Shown in pieces: positions 7,020 to 14,135 of a stretch of 15,915 bases of DNA. This stretch comes from Clostridiales bacterium (GTDB taxonomy: Bacteria; Bacillota; Clostridia; Peptostreptococcales; Anaerovoracaceae), in NCBI GenBank assembly GCA_012735285.1, contig JAAYHT010000075.1, positions 1 to 15,915 of the forward strand, given 5' to 3'. A program made the position numbers and the translations under genes. Each line of letters opens with the position of its first letter. The stretch's first letter is position 1. The notes under the pieces were generated by a model. That model did no database searches. It had not been told where the DNA came from and saw nothing but the letters and a program-made list of their open reading frames with translations.

Positions 7020-8462
7020 ATGCTAGGATCGATGTATTCAGCTATTTCTGGACTTCAAGTCCATCAGACCAAACTGAATGTCATTGGAAACAATATTGCA
7101 AACGTAAATACCTACGGATTTAAATCAAGCAGAGTAACATTTTCAGATGTGTTTTACCAGACCTTAAACGGTGCTTCTTCTGCAAGTGATAATTCAGGAG
7201 GGACAAACCCTATACAGCTCGGTTACGGAGCTAAGATCAACTCGATAGACGTTATAAATACAAGGGCAGGAAGTGCTACCACCAACCGTGCTCTAGATAT
7301 CTATATCGACGGTGAAGGTTATCTTCCCGTTAAAGACAGTGACGGTATCATCAAATACACCAGGGTCGGAATATTAAGCTTCGACGCTGCTGGTAATTTG
7401 GTGGATAACAAGGGGAATATGGTACTTGGTATTCCTTTTGATTCTGCTACCGGATTAAACAAGCTTAATAAAGATGGTACTTTAGATCCGCAAGATTTGG
7501 TTCCTATAATCGTAAAACCTGAAGAACTGGATAAGTACAGCGGGATTTCTATTGGAAAAAACGGAGAGATTACTGCCATTAAGGAAGGGGATCCCACTAT
7601 CGTAAGGGCAGCCAATACCCCTTGGCTTAGAAGTGCAACACTTACCAAAGATTCAGTTTACAGCGGCGAAATCATTATGAGCATCACTAGAGGCGAAGGT
7701 GTGGCCTTCTTGCCTGCAGAAGAGGTTGCAGGTGTTACAGTAGATGGCAATGCCGATTTAAACGGTGAGCTCAGGATTAGGGAAGTTGAAGCTGATAAAT
7801 ATGCTTTAATCTTGCCTAACGGAGATGAGATAGAAGCAGTAGCAATAGGTGATCAAGTGGAATTTGTTGTTCCCAGCACCGACTTAGATGAAGCCAAGGT
7901 AACTATTGATTTAAGTCAAGCCAATTTTGATTTTGAAGGTGTTAGTGATATTAGCCTAGGTACTGTAGTAGCTGATAAGATTGACATCAGCATTACAACC
8001 TATAACAAGGCGGGAGAGGCAGTAAATCTTACAGGTTCATGGACCAAAGATAGCACTAGTGTAAAAATTGGAGATATGACTTTAGAATTTGATCCTGCTA
8101 GATTTGGCACACTGGCCACAGATGATGTGCAAAATAGGATTATAGGTGCTGCTGGTCCTGGACCAGGAAAGGCTGAGAAAATTGCCAACCTGTCAATTGC
8201 CAAGTTTATTAACCCCGACGGCCTATCACAAGAAGGCGATGGTTACTGGGTAGAAACCGTTAACTCAGGGGGAGCTGTCATTACAGCGCCTGGAAGGGAA
8301 GGTACAGGTGCTTTGCTTTCTGGTTCTTTAGAGATGTCTAATGTAGACCTGGCAAGAGAGTTTACAGAAATGATAATTGCACAGAGAGGTTTCCAGGCCA
8401 ACACCAGAATGATTACTGTTTCGGATGAGGTTCTATCAGAACTGGTTAACATGAAGAGGTAA
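7020..8462 (+). CDS. flgE: Flagellar hook protein FlgE
   Basis: FlgE is the subunit of the extracellular hook that joins basal body and filament. The 480-residue product starts MLGSMYSAISGLQVHQTKL, the standard rod/hook N-terminal helix, and continues with NNIANVNT (residues 24-31). It ends with the matching C-terminal helix (NVDLAREFTEMIIAQRGFQANTRMI...), which packs with the N-terminus in the hook core. The central roughly 350 residues are beta-rich and variable, forming the surface domains. An in-frame TTG at 6969 would extend the protein by 17 residues that do not resemble any hook N-terminus, so ATG 7020 with AAAGGAG upstream is preferred. Expression and export are normally tied to FlgD, FliK and FlhB, all encoded in this window. 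Confidence 0.96.
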   Translation: MLGSMYSAISGLQVHQTKLNVIGNNIANVNTYGFKSSRVTFSDVFYQTLNGASSASDNSGGTNPIQLGYGAKINSIDVINTRAGSATTNRALDIYIDGEGYLPVKDSDGIIKYTRVGILSFDAAGNLVDNKGNMVLGIPFDSATGLNKLNKDGTLDPQDLVPIIVKPEELDKYSGISIGKNGEITAIKEGDPTIVRAANTPWLRSATLTKDSVYSGEIIMSITRGEGVAFLPAEEVAGVTVDGNADLNGELRIREVEADKYALILPNGDEIEAVAIGDQVEFVVPSTDLDEAKVTIDLSQANFDFEGVSDISLGTVVADKIDISITTYNKAGEAVNLTGSWTKDSTSVKIGDMTLEFDPARFGTLATDDVQNRIIGAAGPGPGKAEKIANLSIAKFINPDGLSQEGDGYWVETVNSGGAVITAPGREGTGALLSGSLEMSNVDLAREFTEMIIAQRGFQANTRMITVSDEVLSELVNMKR

Positions 8463-8469
8463 TTTTTAG

Positions 8470-8502
8470 GTGCAGGGTACGCTGATATGGTGTATCCTGC
8501 AC
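8470..8502 (+). promoter_or_regulatory. Intercistronic RNA hairpin between flgE and flbD
   Basis: The arms GTGCAGGGTACGC (8470-8482) and GTGTATCCTGCAC (8490-8502) pair over 13 base pairs, two of them G-U, around a seven-base loop. No U-run follows on either strand, so it is not a simple intrinsic terminator. It lies just after the stop of the highly expressed hook gene. It could protect the upstream mRNA end, be a processing site, or tune expression of the downstream flbD-motA-motB genes; the sequence alone does not decide. Confidence 0.75.
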
Positions 8503-8528
8503 TATAGACTAATTTATGGGGGGCTAAA

Positions 8529-8723
8529 ATGATTACTTTAACAAAGCTTAAGAAAGACGGCAATGATGAAACCTTTATATTAAACTGCGATATGATTGAA
8601 CTCATCGAAGAAAAACCCGATACCATTATCAGGTTGTCAAACGGTAAACATTTTGTTGTTGCAGAGACCAGTGATGAAGTTATAGCCAAAATTATAGAAT
8701 ACAAGAGGAAGATTTACCGATAA
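8529..8723 (+). CDS. swrD: FlbD/SwrD family flagellar protein
   Basis: This 64-residue protein belongs to the FlbD family. The Bacillus subtilis member, SwrD (YlzI), is needed for full motor torque and swarming. Its entire length matches the family: MITLTKL at the start, a NCDMIELIEEKPDTIIRLSNGK core (nucleus of two or three strands) and a helical end. There is no signal peptide or transmembrane segment, so it is cytoplasmic. The start has GGGGGGC at 8518-8524 and ATG at 8529; it is the first gene after the flgE hairpin. It lies 14 bases before motA, which fits a role linked to the stators. The symbol swrD is used for the Bacillus name; flbD is the other common name. Confidence 0.88.
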   Translation: MITLTKLKKDGNDETFILNCDMIELIEEKPDTIIRLSNGKHFVVAETSDEVIAKIIEYKRKIYR

Positions 8724-8737
8724 AGGGAGTTCATTAA

Positions 8738-9547
8738 ATGGAGACAACGACAATTATTGGATATGTTGCATTAGTAGCGGCAATATTCTTCGGAATCACA
8801 TTTGGTGAAGGTCAACTAAATTTTGACCTAATAATGAACTTTGTGAGCTTGCCCAGTATTTTAATTACTGTGGGTGGGACTTGCTTTGCGCTACTGGCAT
8901 CTATTCCATTTAAGTATTTTAAAAAGATGCCTAAGCATTTTAAAATGGTGTTCACAAAAGACAGGAAGGACCCTTATGAATACGTAGAAATCATAACAGA
9001 GCTGTCCAAGGAAGCAAGAAAAAAAGGATTGTTAGCCCTTGAAGATAAGGCCTATACATTTGAGGATGAGTTTCTGAGGGAAAGCGTATTGTTAATTGTC
9101 GATGCGATTGAACCGGACAAGCTTAAGATGTGGTTTGATCAGAAGTTAGATTTGATAGCAAGGCGCAATGAAGAAGAATTAAAGATTTATGATCAGGGAG
9201 CAGCCTTTGGGCCTGCCTTTGGTATGTTAGGAACTTTAATAGGACTTATCAATATGTTGAAATCTATGAATCTTGAAAATGGTGCTGAATTCTTAGGTGA
9301 AAGTATGTCGGTAGCCTTGATTACTACATTTTATGGTTCGGTGCTTGCTAACGCTTTCTTCCTGCCCATGGCAAATAAGTTGGAGACAGTTCAACAACAT
9401 GAAATGCTGATTAAAGAGCTGATTGCCGAAGGAGTTATATCAATAAAAGAGGGAGAGAATCCCAGATACATTCAAGAAAAGCTATTGAACTACATAGAGC
9501 AGAGAAAAGAAAAAGAAGAAACAGAGGAATTGGTTGAAAATATATAG
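8738..9547 (+). CDS. motA: Flagellar stator protein MotA (MotP/PomA-like)
   Basis: MotA forms, with MotB, the ion-conducting stator that pushes on FliG. The 269-residue protein has four membrane helices at roughly residues 5-25, 34-57, 153-175 and 189-211, with a large cytoplasmic loop between helices 2 and 3. Key features are visible: the loop motif ARKKGLLALED holding the charged residues that contact FliG, the GPAFGMLGTLIGL stretch with the conserved proline P159, and P210 near the inner end of helix 4. The pattern SVALITTFYGSVLAN resembles sodium-type PomA/MotP proteins more than classical proton MotA; this is my impression from recall, not an alignment. AAAGGGAG at 8723-8730 is the ribosome site. 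motB follows after 18 bases. Confidence 0.95.
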   Translation: METTTIIGYVALVAAIFFGITFGEGQLNFDLIMNFVSLPSILITVGGTCFALLASIPFKYFKKMPKHFKMVFTKDRKDPYEYVEIITELSKEARKKGLLALEDKAYTFEDEFLRESVLLIVDAIEPDKLKMWFDQKLDLIARRNEEELKIYDQGAAFGPAFGMLGTLIGLINMLKSMNLENGAEFLGESMSVALITTFYGSVLANAFFLPMANKLETVQQHEMLIKELIAEGVISIKEGENPRYIQEKLLNYIEQRKEKEETEELVENI

Positions 9548-9565
9548 TTTGGATAGGGATATAGA

Positions 9566-10357
9566 ATGATTAAAAAGAACAAGAAGAAAAGAGAGGTAAA
9601 AAAAGATGGTTGGTTAGTTACCTATTCTGATATGGTAACTCTGATACTGGTTTTCTTTATTTTACTCTACTCTATCTCTACCATCGACCAGGAAAAATAT
9701 AGATTGCTGGTCAAGGCCTTTACTAGGGACCCTAAGACCTTGGAACAAATTAGGTTAATGGAAAGTGAGCTTGAAGCGGGAGAACTGGACCCCCTTGAGG
9801 GAGGAATTATAGATGAGTATGTTGTTGATAATTTAGATGATATTATAGACTTCTATGACCTCTATCTGTATTTAAAAAACTATGTTGCAGAGAATAAGCT
9901 GGAGCATGCTGTACAGGTAGAGAAGGGTGAGAATATCGTATATGTCAGATTTATGTCCTCCCTGTTTTTTGAGCCGGACAAGGCTGTACTGCTGGAGGGT
10001 GGAAAGGAAATTCTGGACCATGTAGGGGGAGCCTTGTCAAGGGTTGAGCAATTATCAAAATTTGTTAGAATAGATGGCCATACGGCAGAAGCCGACCGTG
10101 CGATTGAAGTGGTTAGTGATAGAGACCTATCAACCGAAAGAGCCAATGCAGTACTCAAATATCTTGAGGGACAATACATAAAAGATCCTGCCAAGCTTAT
10201 AGCCGTTGGCTATGGTATGCATAGGCCCGTTGCACCGAATGATTCGGAAACAAACCGGGCTAAAAACAGAAGGGTTGAAATTATCGTTGGGGAAAGGGAT
10301 ATGTTGCAGGAAGAACTGGAAAAGATATATAGCTTGTCAGGAGAATATATAGATTAG
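9566..10357 (+). CDS. motB: Flagellar stator protein MotB (MotS/PomB-like)
   Basis: MotB anchors the stator to peptidoglycan and carries the ion-binding aspartate. The 263-residue protein has a basic cytoplasmic N-terminus, then one membrane helix (about residues 17-37) with the essential Asp at D22 in the context YSDMVTLILVFFILLYS. A linker and plug region follows, then an OmpA-type peptidoglycan-binding domain from about residue 125. That domain has DGHT (170-173), the LSTERANAVLKYL helix and NRAKNRRVEI (230-239). The SD-hydrophobic-TLILVFFILL helix resembles Bacillus MotS and other sodium-type stators; ion choice cannot be proven by eye. The start has a GGATAGGGAT-type ribosome site. fliM follows directly, with no fliL between them. 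Confidence 0.95.
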   Translation: MIKKNKKKREVKKDGWLVTYSDMVTLILVFFILLYSISTIDQEKYRLLVKAFTRDPKTLEQIRLMESELEAGELDPLEGGIIDEYVVDNLDDIIDFYDLYLYLKNYVAENKLEHAVQVEKGENIVYVRFMSSLFFEPDKAVLLEGGKEILDHVGGALSRVEQLSKFVRIDGHTAEADRAIEVVSDRDLSTERANAVLKYLEGQYIKDPAKLIAVGYGMHRPVAPNDSETNRAKNRRVEIIVGERDMLQEELEKIYSLSGEYID

Positions 10358-10374
10358 GAGCAGAGGAGAGCAAT

Positions 10375-11394
10375 ATGCCGGAAATTCTATCTCAAAGTCA
10401 GATTGACAGCCTATTAAGTAGCCTCACGCAAAGAACTGAAGAGCTAGATGTTCCCGAAGTAGAAGAAGTAAAAGTTAAGGAATATGACTTCAGAAGTCCT
10501 AAACTGTTTACAAGGGAGCAGATTAAGCTATTACATAGCATCTATGAAAACTATGCTAAGCTCTTGTCTTCGCATATTACAGCCACTCTTCAAACCTATG
10601 CCCATGTGGAGATAGTGGAAGTTGAAGAACAGAAATATTATGAGTTTAATAATGCACTTCCGGATTCAGTGCTAGCCGGAATTATTGATTTTTCCGGTGA
10701 TCAAAACGAAGAAGACATAGCGATTATTGATATAAGTAAGGATATTGGTTTTTGTGTTATAGACAGGCTTTTAGGAGGTGTGGGCAAGTCTATTGAAATA
10801 GATCGTGAGTATACTGAGATTGAAATAGCTTTGCTAGATAATTTTATCAGAGGCATGGTTAGATTGATGAAAAATGTCTGGAGCGACTACCTTGAGGTGA
10901 CTCCAGAATTAAGAAAGATCGAAACCAACTCCAGAATTCTCCAGGGTATAAGCGCAGATGATAATGTAGTGATTATTGTAATGAATATTCAAGTAAATGA
11001 AACCCATGGAATTATTAATTTATGTATTGCTGGTGATACCTTAGAAACAATCTTTAAGAAGAGAAGTGCGCAGACCAGGAGGAATATCAGGAAGGAGGAT
11101 CCAGAATCCGAAGCTAGAAGAAGGGCTGAAATTATAAGTGAGATCAGCAAGACAGACTTGGAGATAGTGGGGGTTCTGGGAACTGTAGAAGTCCCACTGG
11201 GAGAGCTTTTGGATTTAGAAGTGGGCGATACTATAAAACTGGATAAACCCGTCGATTCATTGATAGATTTAGTTATAGAAGATGTAACATGGTTCAGGGG
11301 TCAGATGGGAGTATATAAAAAGAAGAAGGCCAGTGTGATAAGAGAAACTTTAATGAGAAGGAGTGATCCTGAATATGACCGAAAACAAGAATGA
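10375..11394 (+). CDS. fliM: Flagellar motor switch protein FliM
   Basis: FliM is the C-ring protein that receives phosphorylated CheY and passes the switching signal to FliG. The 339-residue product opens with LSQSQIDSLL (residues 5-14), the conserved CheY-P-binding peptide. The middle domain, a CheC-like fold without the phosphatase residues, carries the FliG-contacting GGxG motif as GGVG (134-137). A C-terminal SpoA/FliN-like domain follows at about 255-325. The ATG has GAGGAGAG at 10362-10369 upstream. The 3' end overlaps fliY by 20 bases, so the two switch proteins are likely produced together. All hallmarks expected for a working FliM are present. Confidence 0.97.
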   Translation: MPEILSQSQIDSLLSSLTQRTEELDVPEVEEVKVKEYDFRSPKLFTREQIKLLHSIYENYAKLLSSHITATLQTYAHVEIVEVEEQKYYEFNNALPDSVLAGIIDFSGDQNEEDIAIIDISKDIGFCVIDRLLGGVGKSIEIDREYTEIEIALLDNFIRGMVRLMKNVWSDYLEVTPELRKIETNSRILQGISADDNVVIIVMNIQVNETHGIINLCIAGDTLETIFKKRSAQTRRNIRKEDPESEARRRAEIISEISKTDLEIVGVLGTVEVPLGELLDLEVGDTIKLDKPVDSLIDLVIEDVTWFRGQMGVYKKKKASVIRETLMRRSDPEYDRKQE

Positions 11395-12439
11395 TCAGAT
11401 GCTGCTAACTGATGTTGAGAGAGATGTAATTGGTGAGGTTATGAATATCAGTATGGGTTCTGCGGCAACAGCCCTATCAACCATACTTGATAAGAAGGTA
11501 AATATAACTACACCTAGAATTGAAATCTGCAGAGTAGAGGAGTTTGAGTTTTCATATCTGGAGCCCGTTGTAGGTGTAATGATTAAATACATAGAGGGGA
11601 TCAGCGGGTCTAATATGCTGATCTTAAGAGAAGCGGATATGAAGGCTATTCTCAGACAGTTGCTAGCTTTAGGTCCCGATGAAGAAGTTGAATTTGACGA
11701 GATTAGTATTAGCGCCATCTGTGAAATCATGAATCAGATGATGGGCTCAGCTTCTAGTTCTTTAGCTTCATTTTTAGGAATCTCTGTCAACATCTCTACC
11801 CCTGAGGTAATGGACACCACCAGCCAAGATAGTGTCAGGAAGATGTTTGCTGTCCAGGGGGAGTATTTAGTCAGCATTAAATTTGATATAAATGTGGATG
11901 GGCTTATTGAAAGCGAATTTATCAGTGCCATGGAACCTCAATTGGCTAAAGAGATAATTGGCATGTCTCTTGGAGCCACTGAGGTTACAGATGTTCCTGA
12001 AGAAATACCTGAAGAACAGCCCAAAGCAGAAGAAGCGGCTGTTGTTGAAGAGCCTGTTAGAGATACAGCTCCAATTGCAGCAAGCAGCACTGTTAAGGAG
12101 CAGAAAAAACAGCAGGTGCAGGCAGTGCCCTATACCTACCAGCAGCTTGAGACAGAGGACAAAAAGAAAGATGCAGCCGATAGCAATTTAGATCTGCTTC
12201 TTTCAGTACCGATTCAACTTACAGTTGAACTCGGCAGAACAAAGAAAAAAATTAAGGAGATAGCTGATTATACGGTGGGGACTATAGTTGAACTCGACAG
12301 GCAGGCGGGAGATCAGGTGGACATAATTGCAAATGGTAAGCTTATCGCAAGAGGTGATGTGGTAGTTGTAGATGACTATTATAGCGTCAGGATAACTGAA
12401 ATCTTGAAAGCAAGAGATAGCGTTGCAGATATTGAATAA
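11375..12439 (+). CDS. fliY: Flagellar motor switch phosphatase FliY (CheC-like + FliN domain)
   Basis: FliY is the Firmicutes switch protein that combines a CheY-P phosphatase with a FliN-type C-ring domain. In the 354 residues the CheC signature D/S-x3-E-x2-N-x22-P occurs intact twice: D17/E21/N24/P47 and S113/E117/N120/P143, so both phosphatase sites look functional. A Glu/Pro/Ala/Gln-rich linker (about 202-268) leads to the FliN domain (about 270-346), with LLLSVPIQLTVELG and the VVVVDDYYSVRITEI end. ATG 11375 is preferred: AAGGAG at 11358-11363 precedes it, while the in-frame GTG at 11363 is built from the last base of that site. The N-terminus is short and lacks the LSQDEIDALL-like CheY-P-binding peptide of Bacillus FliY. 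No separate fliN is present here. Confidence 0.95.
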   Translation: MTENKNDQMLLTDVERDVIGEVMNISMGSAATALSTILDKKVNITTPRIEICRVEEFEFSYLEPVVGVMIKYIEGISGSNMLILREADMKAILRQLLALGPDEEVEFDEISISAICEIMNQMMGSASSSLASFLGISVNISTPEVMDTTSQDSVRKMFAVQGEYLVSIKFDINVDGLIESEFISAMEPQLAKEIIGMSLGATEVTDVPEEIPEEQPKAEEAAVVEEPVRDTAPIAASSTVKEQKKQQVQAVPYTYQQLETEDKKKDAADSNLDLLLSVPIQLTVELGRTKKKIKEIADYTVGTIVELDRQAGDQVDIIANGKLIARGDVVVVDDYYSVRITEILKARDSVADIE

Positions 12440-12461
12440 CTAACTATAGAGGGGAGTCAGA

Positions 12462-12824
12462 ATGGTTAAGATTTTAATTGTAGATGATGCAGCATTTATG
12501 AGGATGATGATCAAAGACAATCTAAAAAAAGCCGGATTTGATGAATTTATCGAAGCAAGCAACGGAGAAGAAGCTGTAGCTAAGTATAAAGAGGATAATC
12601 CGGACCTGGTCATTTTGGATATAACGATGCCTGGTATGGATGGAATAGAGGCGCTAGGTGCTATTAAGGATATGGATCCAGAAGCCAAGGTAGTAATGTG
12701 CTCTGCCATGGGGCAGGAGGCAATGGTAGTAGAGGCTATAAAGATGGGCGCTCTGGATTTCATAGTAAAGCCATTTAAACCCGAAAGACTGGTACAGACA
12801 GTCAAGAATATCGCTGGTCAATAA
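12462..12824 (+). CDS. cheY: Chemotaxis response regulator CheY
   Basis: CheY is the diffusible single-domain response regulator that, when phosphorylated by CheA, binds the switch and changes rotation. The 120 residues form one receiver domain with all expected residues: acidic pair D8/D9, phosphoacceptor D53 (in LVILDITMPGMDG), S81 in place of the usual Thr/Ser switch residue, aromatic F100, and K103 in the VKPF loop. There is no output domain. It is placed directly after fliY, whose product should dephosphorylate it. GAGGGGAG at 12449-12456 is the ribosome site. CheA, CheW and other chemotaxis genes are not in this window but commonly follow flhB/flhA in this kind of operon. Confidence 0.96.
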   Translation: MVKILIVDDAAFMRMMIKDNLKKAGFDEFIEASNGEEAVAKYKEDNPDLVILDITMPGMDGIEALGAIKDMDPEAKVVMCSAMGQEAMVVEAIKMGALDFIVKPFKPERLVQTVKNIAGQ

Positions 12825-12838
12825 ACAGGAGAGATAAA

Positions 12839-13195
12839 GTGATAGAAGAAATTATTTCTTTGTTTCTGGCTTTAATCGGCATAGCTCTTGTTATTGTATT
12901 TACATACTTTGCAAGCAAGTGGTATGCAAGGAGGATGCTTCCTATTGCAGGGGGCAGACATATGAAGGTTATAGACAGGCTGGTTCTCAGCAAGACTGCA
13001 TCGATTTATATAATCGAGGTTCAGGGTGAACAGTATTTGGTCGGTGTTAGTGAAAAGAATGTGGAGATTTTAAAGCAGCTTGAGCAGCCTATTGTAATAC
13101 CGAGAACCGATTTTGAAACAAAGAATCTTAAAAACCTATTTCAAACATTTTTACATAAGGGAAAAGAAGACGATGGAAATAATAATCAATGGTGA
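12839..13195 (+). CDS. fliO: Flagellar export-gate assembly protein FliO/FliZ
   Basis: FliO (called FliZ in Bacillus) helps assemble the FliP ring of the export gate. The 118-residue product has one membrane helix near the N-terminus (about residues 6-25) and a small basic cytoplasmic domain with the family pattern MKVIDRLVLSKTASIYIIEVQGEQYLVGVS, ending in a polar tail. It is short and lacks the long signal-peptide-containing periplasmic part of Bacillus FliZ. GTG at 12839 is the start, with AGGAG at 12827-12831 seven bases upstream. The end overlaps the fliP start by 23 bases. FliO is poorly conserved, so the call uses the combination of single helix, strand pattern and position between cheY and fliP. 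Confidence 0.87.
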   Translation: MIEEIISLFLALIGIALVIVFTYFASKWYARRMLPIAGGRHMKVIDRLVLSKTASIYIIEVQGEQYLVGVSEKNVEILKQLEQPIVIPRTDFETKNLKNLFQTFLHKGKEDDGNNNQW

Positions 13196-13826
13196 AGGGT
13201 CAGATGTTATTAATATAATAATGGTTTTGACGCTAATTACTGTAGCACCTTTCATGCTGTTGATGATGACATGCTTTGCCAGAATTGTTATAGTATTCTC
13301 TTTTATCCGAAATGCTTTAGGATTACAACAGACACCTCCTAACCAGGTTCTGATAGGATTAGCTTTATTTATCACCTTCTTCGTTATGGCACCTGTGTTC
13401 AGTCAGATAAACGATACTGCAATACAGCCCTATAACGAAGGGCAGATAGAGACCCAGGAGTTTTTAGAAAGGGCCTCTGTACCCTTAAAGCAATTCATGC
13501 TCAGGCAGACTACGACTAATGAAGTGGATTTATTTAAATCCCTCTCCCAGCGGACTGATTTGGAAGATATGTCGCCTGAGGAGCTACCCATGAGTATAGT
13601 GGTGCCTGCCTTTGCGACTAGTGAGCTTAAGCGAGCATTTCTTATAGGGTTTTTACTGTTTATACCCTTTTTAGTAATAGATTTAATTGTGGCAAGTACG
13701 CTGATGTCCATGGGTATGATAATGCTACCTCCTGTAATGATCTCGCTTCCGTTTAAGATAATGTTGTTTGTAGTTGTAGACGGCTGGGGGCTTTTGATAA
13801 GAACTCTGGTCATGACCTACAACTGA
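13173..13826 (+). CDS. fliP: Flagellar export gate protein FliP
   Basis: FliP pentamers form, with FliQ and FliR, the core pore of the type III export gate. From ATG 13173 the product is 217 residues, close to the Bacillus length. It carries the family hallmarks TCFARIVIVFSFIRNALG, TPPNQVLIGLALFITFF and the C-terminal VASTLMSMGMIMLPPVMISLPFKIMLFV. Four membrane helices are expected (about 15-37, 55-72, 150-172, 180-205). An in-frame TTG at 13113 would add 20 basic residues inside fliO and is not supported; ATG 13173 has AAGGGA at 13157-13162. The N-terminus lacks the long cleavable signal peptide found in enteric FliP, as in Bacillus. Confidence 0.96.
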   Translation: MEIIINGEGSDVINIIMVLTLITVAPFMLLMMTCFARIVIVFSFIRNALGLQQTPPNQVLIGLALFITFFVMAPVFSQINDTAIQPYNEGQIETQEFLERASVPLKQFMLRQTTTNEVDLFKSLSQRTDLEDMSPEELPMSIVVPAFATSELKRAFLIGFLLFIPFLVIDLIVASTLMSMGMIMLPPVMISLPFKIMLFVVVDGWGLLIRTLVMTYN

Positions 13827-13843
13827 GGAAAGGGGTGTAAGAG

Positions 13844-14110
13844 ATGGATGCCGGATTACTGGCTGAGATTTTCAGGGATGCGGTAATAACGGGTTTTAAG
13901 GTTGCAGGCCCCATACTTATATCAAGTATTTTAATCGGACTTATCATTTCAATTATACAGGCTGCAACCTCGATAAATGAGCAGACCATGACCTTTGTGC
14001 CCAAGCTCATTGTTATAGGAATCACCCTGATCATATTCGGAAGCTGGATGTTACAACAATTAGTGGACCTTGTTTTTAGAATAACCGAGTTTATAACTGT
14101 TCAATTATAG
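13844..14110 (+). CDS. fliQ: Flagellar export gate protein FliQ
   Basis: FliQ surrounds the FliP-FliR core of the export gate. The 88-residue protein is a helical hairpin with two membrane helices (about residues 15-37 and 50-75). The family phrases IIQAATSINEQTMTFVPKL between the helices and the hydrophobic end are clear. The start has AGGAAAGGGGTG at 13826-13837 and ATG at 13844, 17 bases after fliP. The gene order fliP-fliQ-fliR and length both fit exactly. Confidence 0.97.
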   Translation: MDAGLLAEIFRDAVITGFKVAGPILISSILIGLIISIIQAATSINEQTMTFVPKLIVIGITLIIFGSWMLQQLVDLVFRITEFITVQL

Positions 14111-14117
14111 ATGGATC

Positions 14118-14135
14118 TAGGTGGTGAGTCCTATA
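14118..14135 (+). promoter_or_regulatory. Ambiguous ribosome site/start region of fliR
   Basis: TAGGTGGTGA (14118-14127) matches AAGGAGGTGA at eight of ten positions. The two in-frame GTG codons (14121, 14124) fall within it. The next in-frame codon at normal spacing is ATA (14133), and no ATG is in frame nearby. Either initiation occurs at a GTG by coupling to fliQ, or a rare ATA start is used. Confidence 0.5.

Noticed and set aside
8470..8502. The flgE-flbD hairpin as a rho-independent terminator
   Set aside because: No U-run follows the stem on either strand; the bases after it are mixed, so termination by the intrinsic mechanism is unlikely.
11375..11394. The fliM-fliY overlap as a frameshifted fusion
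   Set aside because: FliM ends with a complete C-terminal domain and fliY has its own ribosome site and start; a 20-base overlap is in line with the other overlaps here.
11958..12191. A 77-codon plus-strand frame inside fliY
   Set aside because: It overlaps the low-complexity FliY linker in another frame and produces a Leu/Lys/Gln-rich peptide with no convincing ribosome site.
13113..13172. A 20-residue N-terminal extension of FliP from TTG 13113 as a signal peptide
   Set aside because: The extra residues are basic and polar with no hydrophobic core, they lie inside fliO, and ATG 13173 gives the Bacillus-like length with a ribosome site.
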